Shown here piece after piece: positions 17,978 through 24,745 of a DNA stretch of 64,000 nucleotides (position 1 is the stretch's first letter; each line of letters opens with the position of its first letter). Below the pieces are notes generated by a model. It saw nothing but the letters and a program-made list of their open reading frames with translations. It was not told the origin of the DNA and did no database searches. The stretch comes from Gammaproteobacteria bacterium. Its GTDB lineage: Bacteria; Pseudomonadota; Gammaproteobacteria; Ga0077536. Both the position numbers and the translations under genes were made by a program. The stretch lies in NCBI GenBank assembly GCA_016191285.1, contig JACPPA010000002.1, forward strand, positions 140,815 to 204,814, given 5' to 3'.

Positions 17978-18186
17978 GCAGCCACCTCAACGACCTCTTC
18001 GTCGATGGAAGGAGGAATGGGCTCGTCGTGGTCCTTCAGGCTCTCCAGATATGCTTCTATGGCCTCCCGGATATTGGCTAGTGCCTCGACTCGTGTCGCA
18101 CCTTGAGACATGCATCCGGGAAGGGCGGGAACCTCCGCCACGAGCATCCCGTCTTCGTCTTGCTGGATAATGACGCGGTATTTCAT
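17974..18186 (-). CDS. hicB: HicB antitoxin
   Basis: About 70 residues from ATG 18186, chosen because GGAGG lies just upstream. It has the partial RNase H-like HicB fold: YRVIIQQDEDGMLVAEVPALPGC, then GATRVEALANIREAIEAYL. No separate DNA-binding domain is seen, so this is a short HicB. It precedes hicA in a two-gene operon; antitoxin-first order with autoregulation is usual. Confidence 0.88.
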   Translation of the reverse strand: MKYRVIIQQDEDGMLVAEVPALPGCMSQGATRVEALANIREAIEAYLESLKDHDEPIPPSIDEEVVEVAA

Positions 18187-18249
18187 TTTTACCTCCATCC
18201 ATCAAAGTAGTTGGTAGCGTATAGCGCATTCTATGAGGTCAGGCACCAA

Positions 18250-18420
18250 TGGCACTTATTTAAGTGCGGTTTACGCCGTCACCCCGTGCTCCGACATGGG
18301 GTCCAGTGTGCAATGAATATATTGTTTCACTGGATTCCGGCGTTCGCCGGAATGACGACGGGCCAAGGTTGGGAGTGTTCGAGAAGGGGTCCGCGCACCG
18401 GCGGCGAGGTCATCCGGGCC
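18250..18420. repeat. R1 copy (R1e) joined to shortened tail
   Basis: Begins TGGCACTTATTTAAGTGCGG at 18250. The right third is deleted: CCAAGGTTG (about 18370) passes directly into GGAGTGTTCGAGA and the GGTCCGCGCACCGGCGGCG tail, which leads into wzt fragment C. Confidence 0.75.
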
Positions 18421-18530
18421 GAGGGCTTGAAGCTGGTGAGTGGCCCCTGCTTGCATGCGTTGGCGACGTGATTGACTTCGATGATGGGCATAGCGGTTGG
18501 TGATTAGTGAATAGGGGTTAGTGGGTGGTC
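18420..18530 (-). pseudogene. wzt 5'-end fragment C with upstream flank
   Basis: On the minus strand ATG 18491 reads MPIIEVNHVANACKQGPLTS, similar to the intact Wzt start MPIIEVNHVTKEYRLGQLQS, then runs into repeat tail. The ~40 bases upstream of the start (18492-18530) also match the sequence upstream of intact wzt (15532-15572), including GGGGTTAG and the GCGGTTGGT block. Confidence 0.75.
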
Positions 18531-18834
18531 AATTAGCTGGATCTGCGATACGTTTGCGCCAATATCCTGGCTCGCGGTGGCTGTGCATGAGCGAGATGAT
18601 TAGTAAGTAATCGGTTTCAACCGAGTAAAGTACTGCATAAGGAAAGACGCGGGTAAGGCATCGGCGAATATCCTCTTCGAGCACCGGCCAACGGCCGGGC
18701 GTTTCAATAATCTGCTGGATGACATGTTCCACCGCCGCAATGAACCGAAGTTCCAGTCCCTTCTGACACTCCGCGTAATGGCGAGCGGCATCTTTGTACT
18801 CGGCCAGTGCCTCCGGGTGAAACTCGAATCTCAT
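18529..18834 (-). CDS. ParE/RelE-type toxin
   Basis: 101 residues beginning MRFEFHPEALAEYKDAARHYA, with ETPGRWPVLEEDIRRCLTRVF and PYAVLYSVE, the RelE/ParE superfamily core. ParE members poison gyrase and RelE members cut mRNA; which applies here is unknown. It overlaps its antitoxin by ATGA (18831-18834). Apparently intact. Confidence 0.85.
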   Translation of the reverse strand: MRFEFHPEALAEYKDAARHYAECQKGLELRFIAAVEHVIQQIIETPGRWPVLEEDIRRCLTRVFPYAVLYSVETDYLLIISLMHSHREPGYWRKRIADPAN

Positions 18835-19064
18835 CGCGCAATAGATTTCCGAACGCGATCCAGCGCCTCCTGACCCGGAATGGTTTTAACCAGGTCACCT
18901 CTGACCTCATCACGGCGAGTGCGCGCTTCAGCAACCCAAAGCTGCCGTATATAGCCGTCCTCCAAGGGGTCAAGACTTTCAACAAGGCGATCAGCAAGCA
19001 AAGCCCGTGCTTCGCTAGGGAGGGCAAGCGCTTCCTCGGCGATTTGTTCAATTGTGAGGCTCAT
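18831..19064 (-). CDS. Addiction-module antitoxin (TIGR02574-like)
   Basis: 77 residues: MSLTIEQIAEEALALPSEAR, then ALLADRLVESLD. This is the helical antitoxin family that pairs with ParE-like toxins. Its stop overlaps the toxin start. The same family recurs at 21454-21684. Confidence 0.85.
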   Translation of the reverse strand: MSLTIEQIAEEALALPSEARALLADRLVESLDPLEDGYIRQLWVAEARTRRDEVRGDLVKTIPGQEALDRVRKSIAR

Positions 19065-19162
19065 CTTCAGGGCTCCTGGAGGTTAGTGAAGTAGCGTGTA
19101 GTTTAAAGGGGGATGCGCATAGCGGTTAGTGGTAGCGCATTCAATGGGGTCAGAGACACGAA

Positions 19163-19430
19163 TGGCACTTATTTAAGTGCGGTTTGCGCCGTCACCCCGT
19201 GCGCCGAGCACTGGGTCCAGTGAAGAATGAATTCATTGTTTGACTGGATTCCGGCGTTCGCCGGAATGACGTAGTGAAGGAATTGCGCATCTTTCTCGGC
19301 ATTTCAGCGTAAGGAAGTGCCGTTCGGGTCAGGCGCGAATGCGCGTTTTTCGCGGCTAAAGCCGCTCCCACAAAGGAGTGTTCGAGACTGGGTCCGCGCA
19401 CCGGCGGCGAGGTCAAGGCCGTCCAAGCCG
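19163..19430. repeat. R1 copy (R1f) plus composite tail
   Basis: Full-length R1 from 19163 (TGGCACTTATTTAAGTGCGG) to 19321 (GGAAGTGCC), preceded by CAATGGGGTCAGAGACACG. The tail follows with GCGCGTTTTTCGCGGCTAAA and GGTCCGCGCACCGGCGGCG, and continues into wzt fragment B. Confidence 0.8.
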
Positions 19431-19500
19431 AGGGCTTGAAGCTGGTGAGTGGCCCCAGCTTGCATGCGTTGGCGACGTTATTGACTTCGATGCTGGGCAT
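19430..19500 (-). pseudogene. wzt 5'-end fragment B
   Basis: ATG 19500 reads MPSIEVNNVANACKLGPLTS, a degraded version of the Wzt N-terminus, then continues through repeat tail to a stop at 19192. It lacks Walker A and everything after it. Not expected to be functional. Confidence 0.7.
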
Positions 19501-19593
19501 AGTTTAGAAAATAGCTAGTAGCGTATAGCGGTTAGGGGCCGCTTCTGCTTGAGGCCCTGCCGCGACCAGGGAATATTTCTTGCTGTTGAGCTG

Positions 19594-19875
19594 TCATGCA
19601 ACCGCTTCGAGCACAGTGTGCTTCTCGATCTGGTTTTTATATAGGTCAATAACAGGAAAGCACAAATCATAATCGCCCCAGACCAACTCCCCGTGCGCCA
19701 CCTTGAATGCCGCAAAATGGTCTTGCGCAAGGTAAGCGCGAATCTCGGGATGCTGGGCCCGTGTCAGAAATGAGCCGAAGTCAACGTCCTGTGCTGTTCC
19801 GTCGTCGAAGCACAGATGGATTTTGTACTCGCCAACTTGTGTTGCGGAAACAACATTGATAATGCTGGGTGTCAT
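19594..19875 (-). CDS. DUF2442-type protein
   Basis: 93 residues: VVSATQVGEYKIHLCFDDGT and AQDVDFGSFL, typical of DUF2442 small proteins commonly found as the second gene of TA-like pairs. Its ATG overlaps the stop of an upstream short frame (ATGA). The molecular role of the family is not established to my knowledge. Confidence 0.75.
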   Translation of the reverse strand: MTPSIINVVSATQVGEYKIHLCFDDGTAQDVDFGSFLTRAQHPEIRAYLAQDHFAAFKVAHGELVWGDYDLCFPVIDLYKNQIEKHTVLEAVA

Positions 19876-19991
19876 TTGAGCCTCCTGGTAATTCGCTCTG
19901 GCTTGATTGGCTTATGCAATACGAAGAAGTCTATCCATTTGGCTACGATCTCATCCGCGCGTGCGGTTACCAGTTCGTGAAAAAAGCGCAT
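19872..19991 (-). CDS. Short frame upstream of DUF2442 gene, possible partner fragment
   Basis: About 39 residues from ATG 19991 (MRFFHELVTARADEIVAKW, then IDFFVLHKPIKPERITRRLK). The frame stays open further upstream without a start before the KilA-N gene end. The ATGA overlap with the DUF2442 gene suggests it is the C-terminal end of the cognate first gene. I do not recognise the family; it is probably truncated at its 5' side. Confidence 0.45.
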   Translation of the reverse strand: MRFFHELVTARADEIVAKWIDFFVLHKPIKPERITRRLK

Positions 19992-20040
19992 TTCGTTCGA
20001 CTCAAGCGGGGCACGTCCCGGTAGGTTGGTGGCGTGTAGG

Positions 20041-20878
20041 TCATATGTTGCTTGTCCATTTGAGTTTTTTGATGGCCGGGCTCTGAAGCAGCGAGCACAT
20101 CTGCGCGATTGCGGTGGCGTTGAGTGCCATGATCCGTTGTTTTTGCGATAACCCCTGTCGTATCAGCTCGGCGTTAATACTTTCCAGATTGGAGAGTACA
20201 ACGAGCTGCTCTATGGCGGCGTGTGTCACGCATGTTACCTTCCTTGGTTGGATTTTCTTCGCGCCATTGTTTTGAGGTGATGCTGAACAGTGCCATGTTG
20301 AGCACTTCGGCTTCGGATGCGTAGATCAGCCCTGCTTGCGCCGTGGTGATACTTGCCGGAATGAGGGTTTCCGCGATGGCGTCGGTATGGATACGGTAGT
20401 TAATCTTGCTGAGGCTGCGCGTCAGGTTCCATTCAAGGGAGCGATTCGCGATCTCTTCGTCCTTGAGGCGCTGAAATTCTTTGATGAGGAAGAGTTTGAA
20501 CTCGGCAGATATCCACGAGGCAAATTCGAAGGCAATATCTTTGTGCGCAAAAGTGCCGCCATTGCGGCCGGTCGTACTTTTAATGCCGATGGCGCCAGTA
20601 GTTTCGATCCACTTATTAGGCGAAAGCGTGAAGCTGTTAGAGCCTGCTGCATTCCTTAAGGGGTCGAATTCGACCCCTTTAAAGTCCGGGTTGTTGATTT
20701 TTTCCCATAAACCGAGAAATTCGATGGTGGAGCGGCTGCGCAGCCAGTTCTTCACCACGTCCTTGGGTTCGGCGGAATTTTTAACGCGAGCGATGTCGGT
20801 TAGGGAAATGAAGTCGCTGTCATTGATCCGCGTCAGCGAGACGACCATCTCCTGGACGATCAGTTTGTTCTTGGTCAC
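20041..20878 (-). pseudogene. KilA-N domain protein, frameshifted near C-terminus
   Basis: Frame 1 (20174-20878) encodes the KilA-N DNA-binding domain typical of phage and RhuM-like proteins: FISLTDIARVKNSAEPKDVV, WLRSRSTIEFLGLWE, GTFAHKDIAFEFASWIS, and ends NMRDTRRHRAARC. The expected C-terminus (AAIEQLVVLSNLESINAELI, then QMCSLLQSPAIKKLK) is present in the next frame from about 20224 to 20041. A single-base slip at GACACACGCC explains this. Full length would be about 279 residues. It could be a recent mutation or a read error. A 34-bp palindrome lies just upstream. Confidence 0.75.
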
Positions 20879-20926
20879 TCCATCCCCCTGTGGAATATGG
20901 CGAAGTGGTTGAGCCCCGCCTCGTTA

Positions 20927-20960
20927 CCTCCAATTCCCTCGAATTCGAGGGAATTGGAGG
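20927..20960. promoter_or_regulatory. Perfect 34-bp palindrome upstream of the KilA-N gene
   Basis: Half-site CCTCCAATTCCCTCGAA is followed by its exact reverse complement with no spacer. It lies about 50-82 bases before the KilA-N start codon. A gapless symmetrical site of this length suits a dimeric operator or a strong RNA/DNA hairpin. Autoregulation by the KilA-N protein is possible but is inference. Confidence 0.7.
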
Positions 20961-21084
20961 CTGGGTTACAGATACCTTCCCAGACTGAGAGGATCTTAAA
21001 AAGAGACCGGCAAGAATTCATGGTTTTCGCGGCTGTCTCAAGGGATGTACCTTCGGATAAATCCGCTCCCCTACAAAAAAGAGT

Positions 21085-21138
21085 TCGAGACTGAGTCCGC
21101 GCACCGGCGGCGAGGCCGTCCAAGCCGAGGGCTTGAAG
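21085..21138. repeat. Composite tail fragment E
   Basis: Contains GAGTTCGAGACTGAGTCCGC, GCACCGGCGGCGAGGCCGTC and CCGAGGGCTTGAAGCT, the end of the composite repeat tail, here without an R1 core and without the wzt start. Confidence 0.7.
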
Positions 21139-21165
21139 CTACGAGCAGCAAAACTCCGGCAGAGG

Positions 21166-21457
21166 TTAGGCGCGAATGCGCCAATAATTTGGCCGACGGT
21201 GATGGTGTGCTACCGCGACGATGAACAGTTTATTCACGAGCGATCGATAAAAGACGGAATAGGGAAAGCGACGCACGATGGCCCGCCGAGAATGGCGCCA
21301 AACCGGGGAACCGATGTTGGGGTTTTCCCTGGTGATCGCCACGGTTCGCTCAACTTCGGCGGCGAACGCAAATCCAAGTCCAGCGACCTGGCGTTCATAG
21401 TATTGCGCCGCTTCACGAAGTTCTCGGCGAGCATTCATGAAACTCGATCTCAATCAC
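21166..21457 (-). pseudogene. ParE/RelE-type toxin, frameshifted near start
   Basis: The body (ARRELREAAQYYERQVAGLG, then RRFPYSVFYRSLVNKLFIVA) is a RelE/ParE toxin. The natural start is GTG 21457, which overlaps the antitoxin stop (GTGA) and reads VIEIEFHE, but an extra T after GAA shifts the frame so the body is out of phase. Translation could restart at ATG 21438 (MNARREL), giving about 90 residues that lack the first strand. It could be a mild toxin, a pseudogene or an assembly error. Confidence 0.7.
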
Positions 21458-21684
21458 TTCAAGGAATGACGGACTTCGGAAAACACCTGCGAGGCGGAGA
21501 TGGTCACGGTCTCGCCGCTTTCGATTTCAGACCAGCGACGATCAACTTCGACACGCCAGGCCTCGGCAACGTCGCCGTCATCTTGGTTATCAAGTGATTC
21601 GATTAGCGCCAACGCTAAGCGCGCGCGCTCCGGTTCGGATAATTTTCGGGCTTGGGACTCAATTTCGTGAAGATTTGTCGCCAT
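21454..21684 (-). CDS. Addiction-module antitoxin (TIGR02574-like)
   Basis: 76 residues: MATNLHEIESQARKLSEPER, ARLALALIESLD, ending SEVRHSLK. Same family as the 18831-19064 antitoxin, and followed by a ParE-like gene with a damaged start. Confidence 0.82.
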   Translation of the reverse strand: MATNLHEIESQARKLSEPERARLALALIESLDNQDDGDVAEAWRVEVDRRWSEIESGETVTISASQVFSEVRHSLK

Positions 21685-21815
21685 AAACTGGTTACCTTGG
21701 AAGCGGCAAATAGAAGCTAAGGCCGATTCCGGTCTCGGTCAAGTTGGGATCATGATTTCGATGTGTTGTTGCCGATAGGGTGGCTAAAAAAACTAGAGCG
21801 CATTCAATGGAGCGC

Positions 21816-21983
21816 AAAGTGCGGTTTGCGCCGTCACCTCGTGCTCCGAGCACTAAGTCCAGTGAAAAATGAATCGATTGTTTCACTGGATTCCGGCGTG
21901 CGCCGGAATGACGAAGGGCCAAGATTGCGCATCTCTCTCGGCATTTCAGCGTAAGTAAGTGCCGTTCGGGTCAGACACGAATT
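21816..21983. repeat. R1 copy (R1g), left end lost, plus short tail
   Basis: Body from about 21816 (AAGTGCGGTTTGCGCCGTCA) to 21963 (GTAAGTAAGTGCC), then GTTCGGGTCAGACACG joining directly to the cut HEPN gene at about 21984. The left end is replaced by CATTCAATGGAGCGC. Confidence 0.75.
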
Positions 21984-22178
21984 CTCGCCCACCGTGTCCT
22001 GCAATTTGATAAAGCGGAAAAGCAGTTGGTCCACAATCCGGACACGGGCACGATCACTTTCCAGCGCCTGCCACGTGACCGTAGGCGATGCGTTCCATTC
22101 TGCTAACGCTTCTGTAAGGGTGTCCGAGTGGCGATCCGCCTCCCACAGCACAGCGGCAAGTTTGTCGGTCGGCATCAT
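21984..22178 (-). pseudogene. HEPN-type nucleotidyltransferase partner, cut by repeat
   Basis: Starts with ATGA overlap on the nucleotidyltransferase gene. It reads MMPTDKLAAVLWEADRHSD ... LLFRFIKLQDTVGE, like the helical HEPN partner proteins of MNT enzymes, in which the conserved F-x-K-L-x-D-x-x-GE motif is followed by ~80 more residues. After residue 65 the frame is repeat sequence (NSCLTRTALTYAEMP). It is therefore a truncated toxin-type partner. Confidence 0.75.
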
Positions 22179-22492
22179 ACTTGCGCCACCTGGAGCCCTT
22201 CACGTTTTGCCGTGGCAACCACCGCCCGCGAATCTTGCTGGTCTTGCGTGGCAATGACCACATCAATGCGTTGTTCATCAAGCAGCCGGTAGAGGCGCGA
22301 CACAAAACGAGTACGACGGCGCACCAACTCCGCAGGGGGCAGGGCTGCGGGGATCTCAACCAACAGATCAATGTCTCCTCCACGCTTACTGTCATCCACC
22401 CGCGAACCAAAGAGAAACACGGCTGTACCCGGCGTAAAGGCGTCCTGGGCAGCTTGTGCAATGGCGTTCACTTCGTTGGGTTGCAATCTCAT
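22175..22492 (-). CDS. MNT-domain nucleotidyltransferase (antitoxin type)
   Basis: About 105 residues from ATG 22492 (MRLQPNEVNAI), with AGGA a few bases upstream; a longer frame to 22516 is less likely. The catalytic core reads AVFLFGSRVDDSKRGGDIDLLVE (GSR ... DIDL). The second half (RIDVVIATQDQ) is typical of this group. Paired with the truncated HEPN gene downstream. Confidence 0.82.
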   Translation of the reverse strand: MRLQPNEVNAIAQAAQDAFTPGTAVFLFGSRVDDSKRGGDIDLLVEIPAALPPAELVRRRTRFVSRLYRLLDEQRIDVVIATQDQQDSRAVVATAKREGLQVAQV

Positions 22493-22592
22493 GGGTGTCC
22501 TAATAAACGCACGCATGCACGGGGGTCGACACGAATGGCACTTACTTAAGCCAATGTTAGGTGCTACAACAATATGGCGCTAGAATTTCGAC

Positions 22593-22820
22593 ATGCCGGA
22601 AATTGAGCGCATCAAAGAAGAGTTGGGCTGGCTCAAGGTTGTCTTCGCCGCACTTGTGGCCGTAGATATTTCCTTGGTCGCCTGGGTTGCACAGAACTAC
22701 GCAATCGCAGTCGCGCAATTGGTGTGGTTGGCATCATTCGGTGTTCTTGCTATTTCGCTCGTAATAGTGTGGGTAAATCGAGTCGTGTATCGTCGCCTCA
22801 GAAAATTGGAGAGCCTCTAA
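22593..22820 (+). CDS. Small two-helix membrane protein
   Basis: 75 residues: MPEIERIKEELGWLKVVFAA, then two hydrophobic helices (about 15-32 and 38-60) and a basic end VVYRRLRKLESL. The type is seen in mobile cassettes and resembles small membrane genes found in pairs, but the function is unknown. Plus strand, opposite to the rest of the island. Confidence 0.65.
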   Translation: MPEIERIKEELGWLKVVFAALVAVDISLVAWVAQNYAIAVAQLVWLASFGVLAISLVIVWVNRVVYRRLRKLESL

Positions 22821-22906
22821 TGGTTTGGGCCGTCATAATTTCAGCCCTAGCATTGGTCGGTAGCCTGTGCTTCGTAGTTTACGAAGCGGCCTCACAGAGG
22901 CAGTAG
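22820..22906 (+). CDS. 28-residue single-helix membrane peptide
   Basis: The ATG overlaps the stop of the previous gene (TAATGG). It reads MVWAVIISALALVGSLCFVV, then YEAASQRQ: one transmembrane helix with a short polar tail. Translational coupling with the 22593 gene suggests the two act together. It is too short for confident homology. Confidence 0.5.
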   Translation: MVWAVIISALALVGSLCFVVYEAASQRQ

Positions 22907-23003
22907 CACCTAACCATTGCGTCGAACTGACGCCGAGGAAAGCGCGGTGGCGCCGCGCGGTCATGTCAGTGGCCGGTGCAGTTCAATGGGATCTGACCCC
23001 AAG

Positions 23004-23265
23004 GGCACTTATTTAAGTGCGATTTACGCCGTCACCCCGTGCTCCGACACGGGGGCCAGTGAAAAATGAATTCATTATTTGACTGGATTCCGGCGTTCGC
23101 CGGAATGACGAGGGGCCAGGATTGCGGATCTTTCTCGGCATTTCAGCGTAAGAAAGCGCCGTTCGGGTCAGGCACCAATGCTCGTCTTTCGCGGCTAAAG
23201 CCGCTCCCACAAAAAAAAAGTTCGAGGCTGGGTCCGCGCACCGACGGCGAGGTCGTCCAAGCCGA
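23004..23265. repeat. R1 copy (R1h) plus composite tail
   Basis: R1 from 23004 (GGCACTTATTTAAGTGCG) to 23160 (AAGAAAGCGCC), then the tail with GGTCAGGCACCAATGCTCG, CGCGGCTAAAGCCGCTCCCA and CTGGGTCCGCGCACCGACGG. It runs directly into the wzt fragment that overlaps wzm. Confidence 0.8.
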
Positions 23266-23340
23266 GGGCTTGAGGCTGGTGAGTTGCTCCAGCCGGTATT
23301 CCTTGGTGACGTGGCTGACTTCGATGCTGGCCACGTTCAC
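23265..23340 (-). pseudogene. wzt 5'-end fragment A, still coupled to wzm
   Basis: GTG 23340 overlaps the wzm stop as GTGA and reads VNVASIEVSHVTKEYRLEQL, then TSLKPSA: the natural first codons of a Wzt ATPase. After about 25 codons the frame enters repeat tail and stops at 23143. This is where wzt should begin in a normal wzm-wzt operon; the intact wzt now starts 7.8 kb downstream. Confidence 0.8.
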
Positions 23341-24185
23341 ACCACGTCCGCGAAATAGGCTTCGGCGCGTTTGAAGTAGACATAACTGAGCGGCAGCAGC
23401 GCCAAGACCAGGATCAGGCCTGGCAGTACCACGTCGGGATCGGGCGCTAGCCCTTTGAGGATGGTGCGCTGGAAGCTGTCGATGATGCCGGCGAGCGGAT
23501 TGAGATTGTAGAGGGTGTAGAGCGTATGTGACCAGTCGCCGGCGGCTTGGTGCACCACGAGCTTTTCGCGCACCAAGTGCAGCGGATACATCACCGGCGA
23601 CATGTACATCATCAGTGACAGCGCCACCGGCAGGGCGGCTGAGACGTCGCGGTAATAGACGTTAAGCGCAGCGCCGGCAAAGGCGATCGTCAGCGCGGCG
23701 AGCAGGGTGTAGGCGAGCAGCAGCGGCAGCCACAGGATCTGCACGCTCGGCATGAAGCCATACCAGACCATGAGCGCGGCGAGGATGAAAAGATAGATAC
23801 CGAATTCGACGGTTTTGGTGACCACCGAGGTGAGCGGGAAGATCTCGCGGGGAAAATAAATTTTCTTAATCAGGTTGGCATTGCCGACCACGCTGGTGAC
23901 GCCTTCCGAGGCGGATTCCTGAAACAAAATCCACGGCATGAGCGCGGCGAAGGTGAGCAAGGGGTAGGGGATGGTGCCGGAATCGATCCCGATAAAGCTT
24001 CTTACTACGGTGAAGATCGCGACCAGCATCAGTGGCTTTAATACCGCCCAGGCGATGCCGAGGTACGCCTGCTTGTATCGCAGGGTGATGCTTTTCCAGG
24101 AAAGTACGGCGATGAGTTCGCGGTATTCGATGAGGTTCTTTAATAAGCCAGTCATAAAGTCGGAGGGTGCTCGGGCGCTCGGCAC
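23337..24185 (-). CDS. wzm: O-antigen ABC exporter permease (Wzm-type)
   Basis: A 282-residue ABC-2 permease with about six membrane helices; ATG 24155 (MTGLLKNLIEYRELI) is an alternative start. Motifs typical of Wzm are LIEYRELIAVLSWKSITLRY, PWILFQESASEG, NLIKKIYFPREIFPL and YNLNPLAGIIDSFQ. With Wzt it would move the undecaprenyl-linked glycan across the inner membrane. Downstream of it lies the wzt fragment and TA island. Confidence 0.9.
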   Translation of the reverse strand: MPSARAPSDFMTGLLKNLIEYRELIAVLSWKSITLRYKQAYLGIAWAVLKPLMLVAIFTVVRSFIGIDSGTIPYPLLTFAALMPWILFQESASEGVTSVVGNANLIKKIYFPREIFPLTSVVTKTVEFGIYLFILAALMVWYGFMPSVQILWLPLLLAYTLLAALTIAFAGAALNVYYRDVSAALPVALSLMMYMSPVMYPLHLVREKLVVHQAAGDWSHTLYTLYNLNPLAGIIDSFQRTILKGLAPDPDVVLPGLILVLALLPLSYVYFKRAEAYFADVV

Positions 24186-24379
24186 TTGGATACTGGTCGG
24201 GCGTATTTCGATTTAGGGGTGCTTGCGATGAGTGTTGTTATCGAGTGAACCCAGCGATTTGAGCGGACGCCCGACGATTATAACGTCGAGCGCGCGCCAT
24301 GAGTGAATTCACGTAAATAATCAGCGCTCGCCGATTGCTCGTTCGATGACGCGCAAGCCATTCCGATCCAACTGGGACC

Positions 24380-24745
24380 TACAATAGTGTATCGCCCATG
24401 CCCGAGTTCTCTTGAGGCGTGAGACAGGAGTTGTCGTCGTAGCGTCCGACTCTGCACACGTCATTCCGGCGCACGCCGGAATCCAGTGAAGAAATGAGGT
24501 CCGCGCGCTGCGCGGACGCCTATTCTGACTGGATCCCGGATATTCGCTGCGCGAATTCCGGGATGACGGCGTGAGACCGGAGTTGTCGTCGTAGCGCCCG
24601 ACTCCGCACACGTCATTCCGGCGCATGCCGGAATCCAAGGGCCTTAGAGCACCCATCATCGTCATTCCGGCGCACGCCGGAATCCAAGGGCCTTAGAGCA
24701 ACCCCAACCATCGTCATTCCGGCGAATGCCGGAATCCAGAGGACC
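24380..24745. repeat. CATTCCGGC repeat cluster (R2)
   Basis: Several copies of CGTCATTCCGGCGCACGCC followed by GGAATCCA, separated by short spacers such as GGGCCTTAGAGCA and a longer block with GGTCCGCGCGCTGCGCGGA, TGGATCCCGGATATTCGCTG and GTTGTCGTCGTAGCG. The same block recurs at 39155-39310. No gene is seen between wzm and 24746; 24186-24379 shows nothing clear. Confidence 0.75.

Larger units (their letters stand above)
22556..22988 (+). mobile_element. Integron-cassette-like unit with attC-type ends
   Basis: GTTAGGTGCTAC (22556-22567) and its exact complement GTAGCACCTAAC (22903-22914) bracket two tiny membrane-protein genes. GTTAGGT and ACCTAAC match the attC core consensus (GTTRRRY / RYYYAAC). 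After ACCTAAC comes an imperfect inverted repeat (CATTGCGTCGAACTGACGCC ... GTGCAGTTCAATG, to 22988), the shape of an attC site; its terminal GTTAGGT sits at the other end of the unit, as in an inserted cassette. No integrase is present in the window. Confidence 0.55.

Noticed and set aside
19192-19429. Small protein continuing from wzt fragment B
   Set aside because: This part of the frame is the R1 repeat and tail read through (TSFRRTPESSQ-type strings recur wherever the repeat occurs).
24380-24745. CRISPR-like array of CATTCCGGC repeats
   Set aside because: Spacing is irregular, spacers are themselves repeated, and each unit is a short hairpin; this is an intergenic palindromic repeat.
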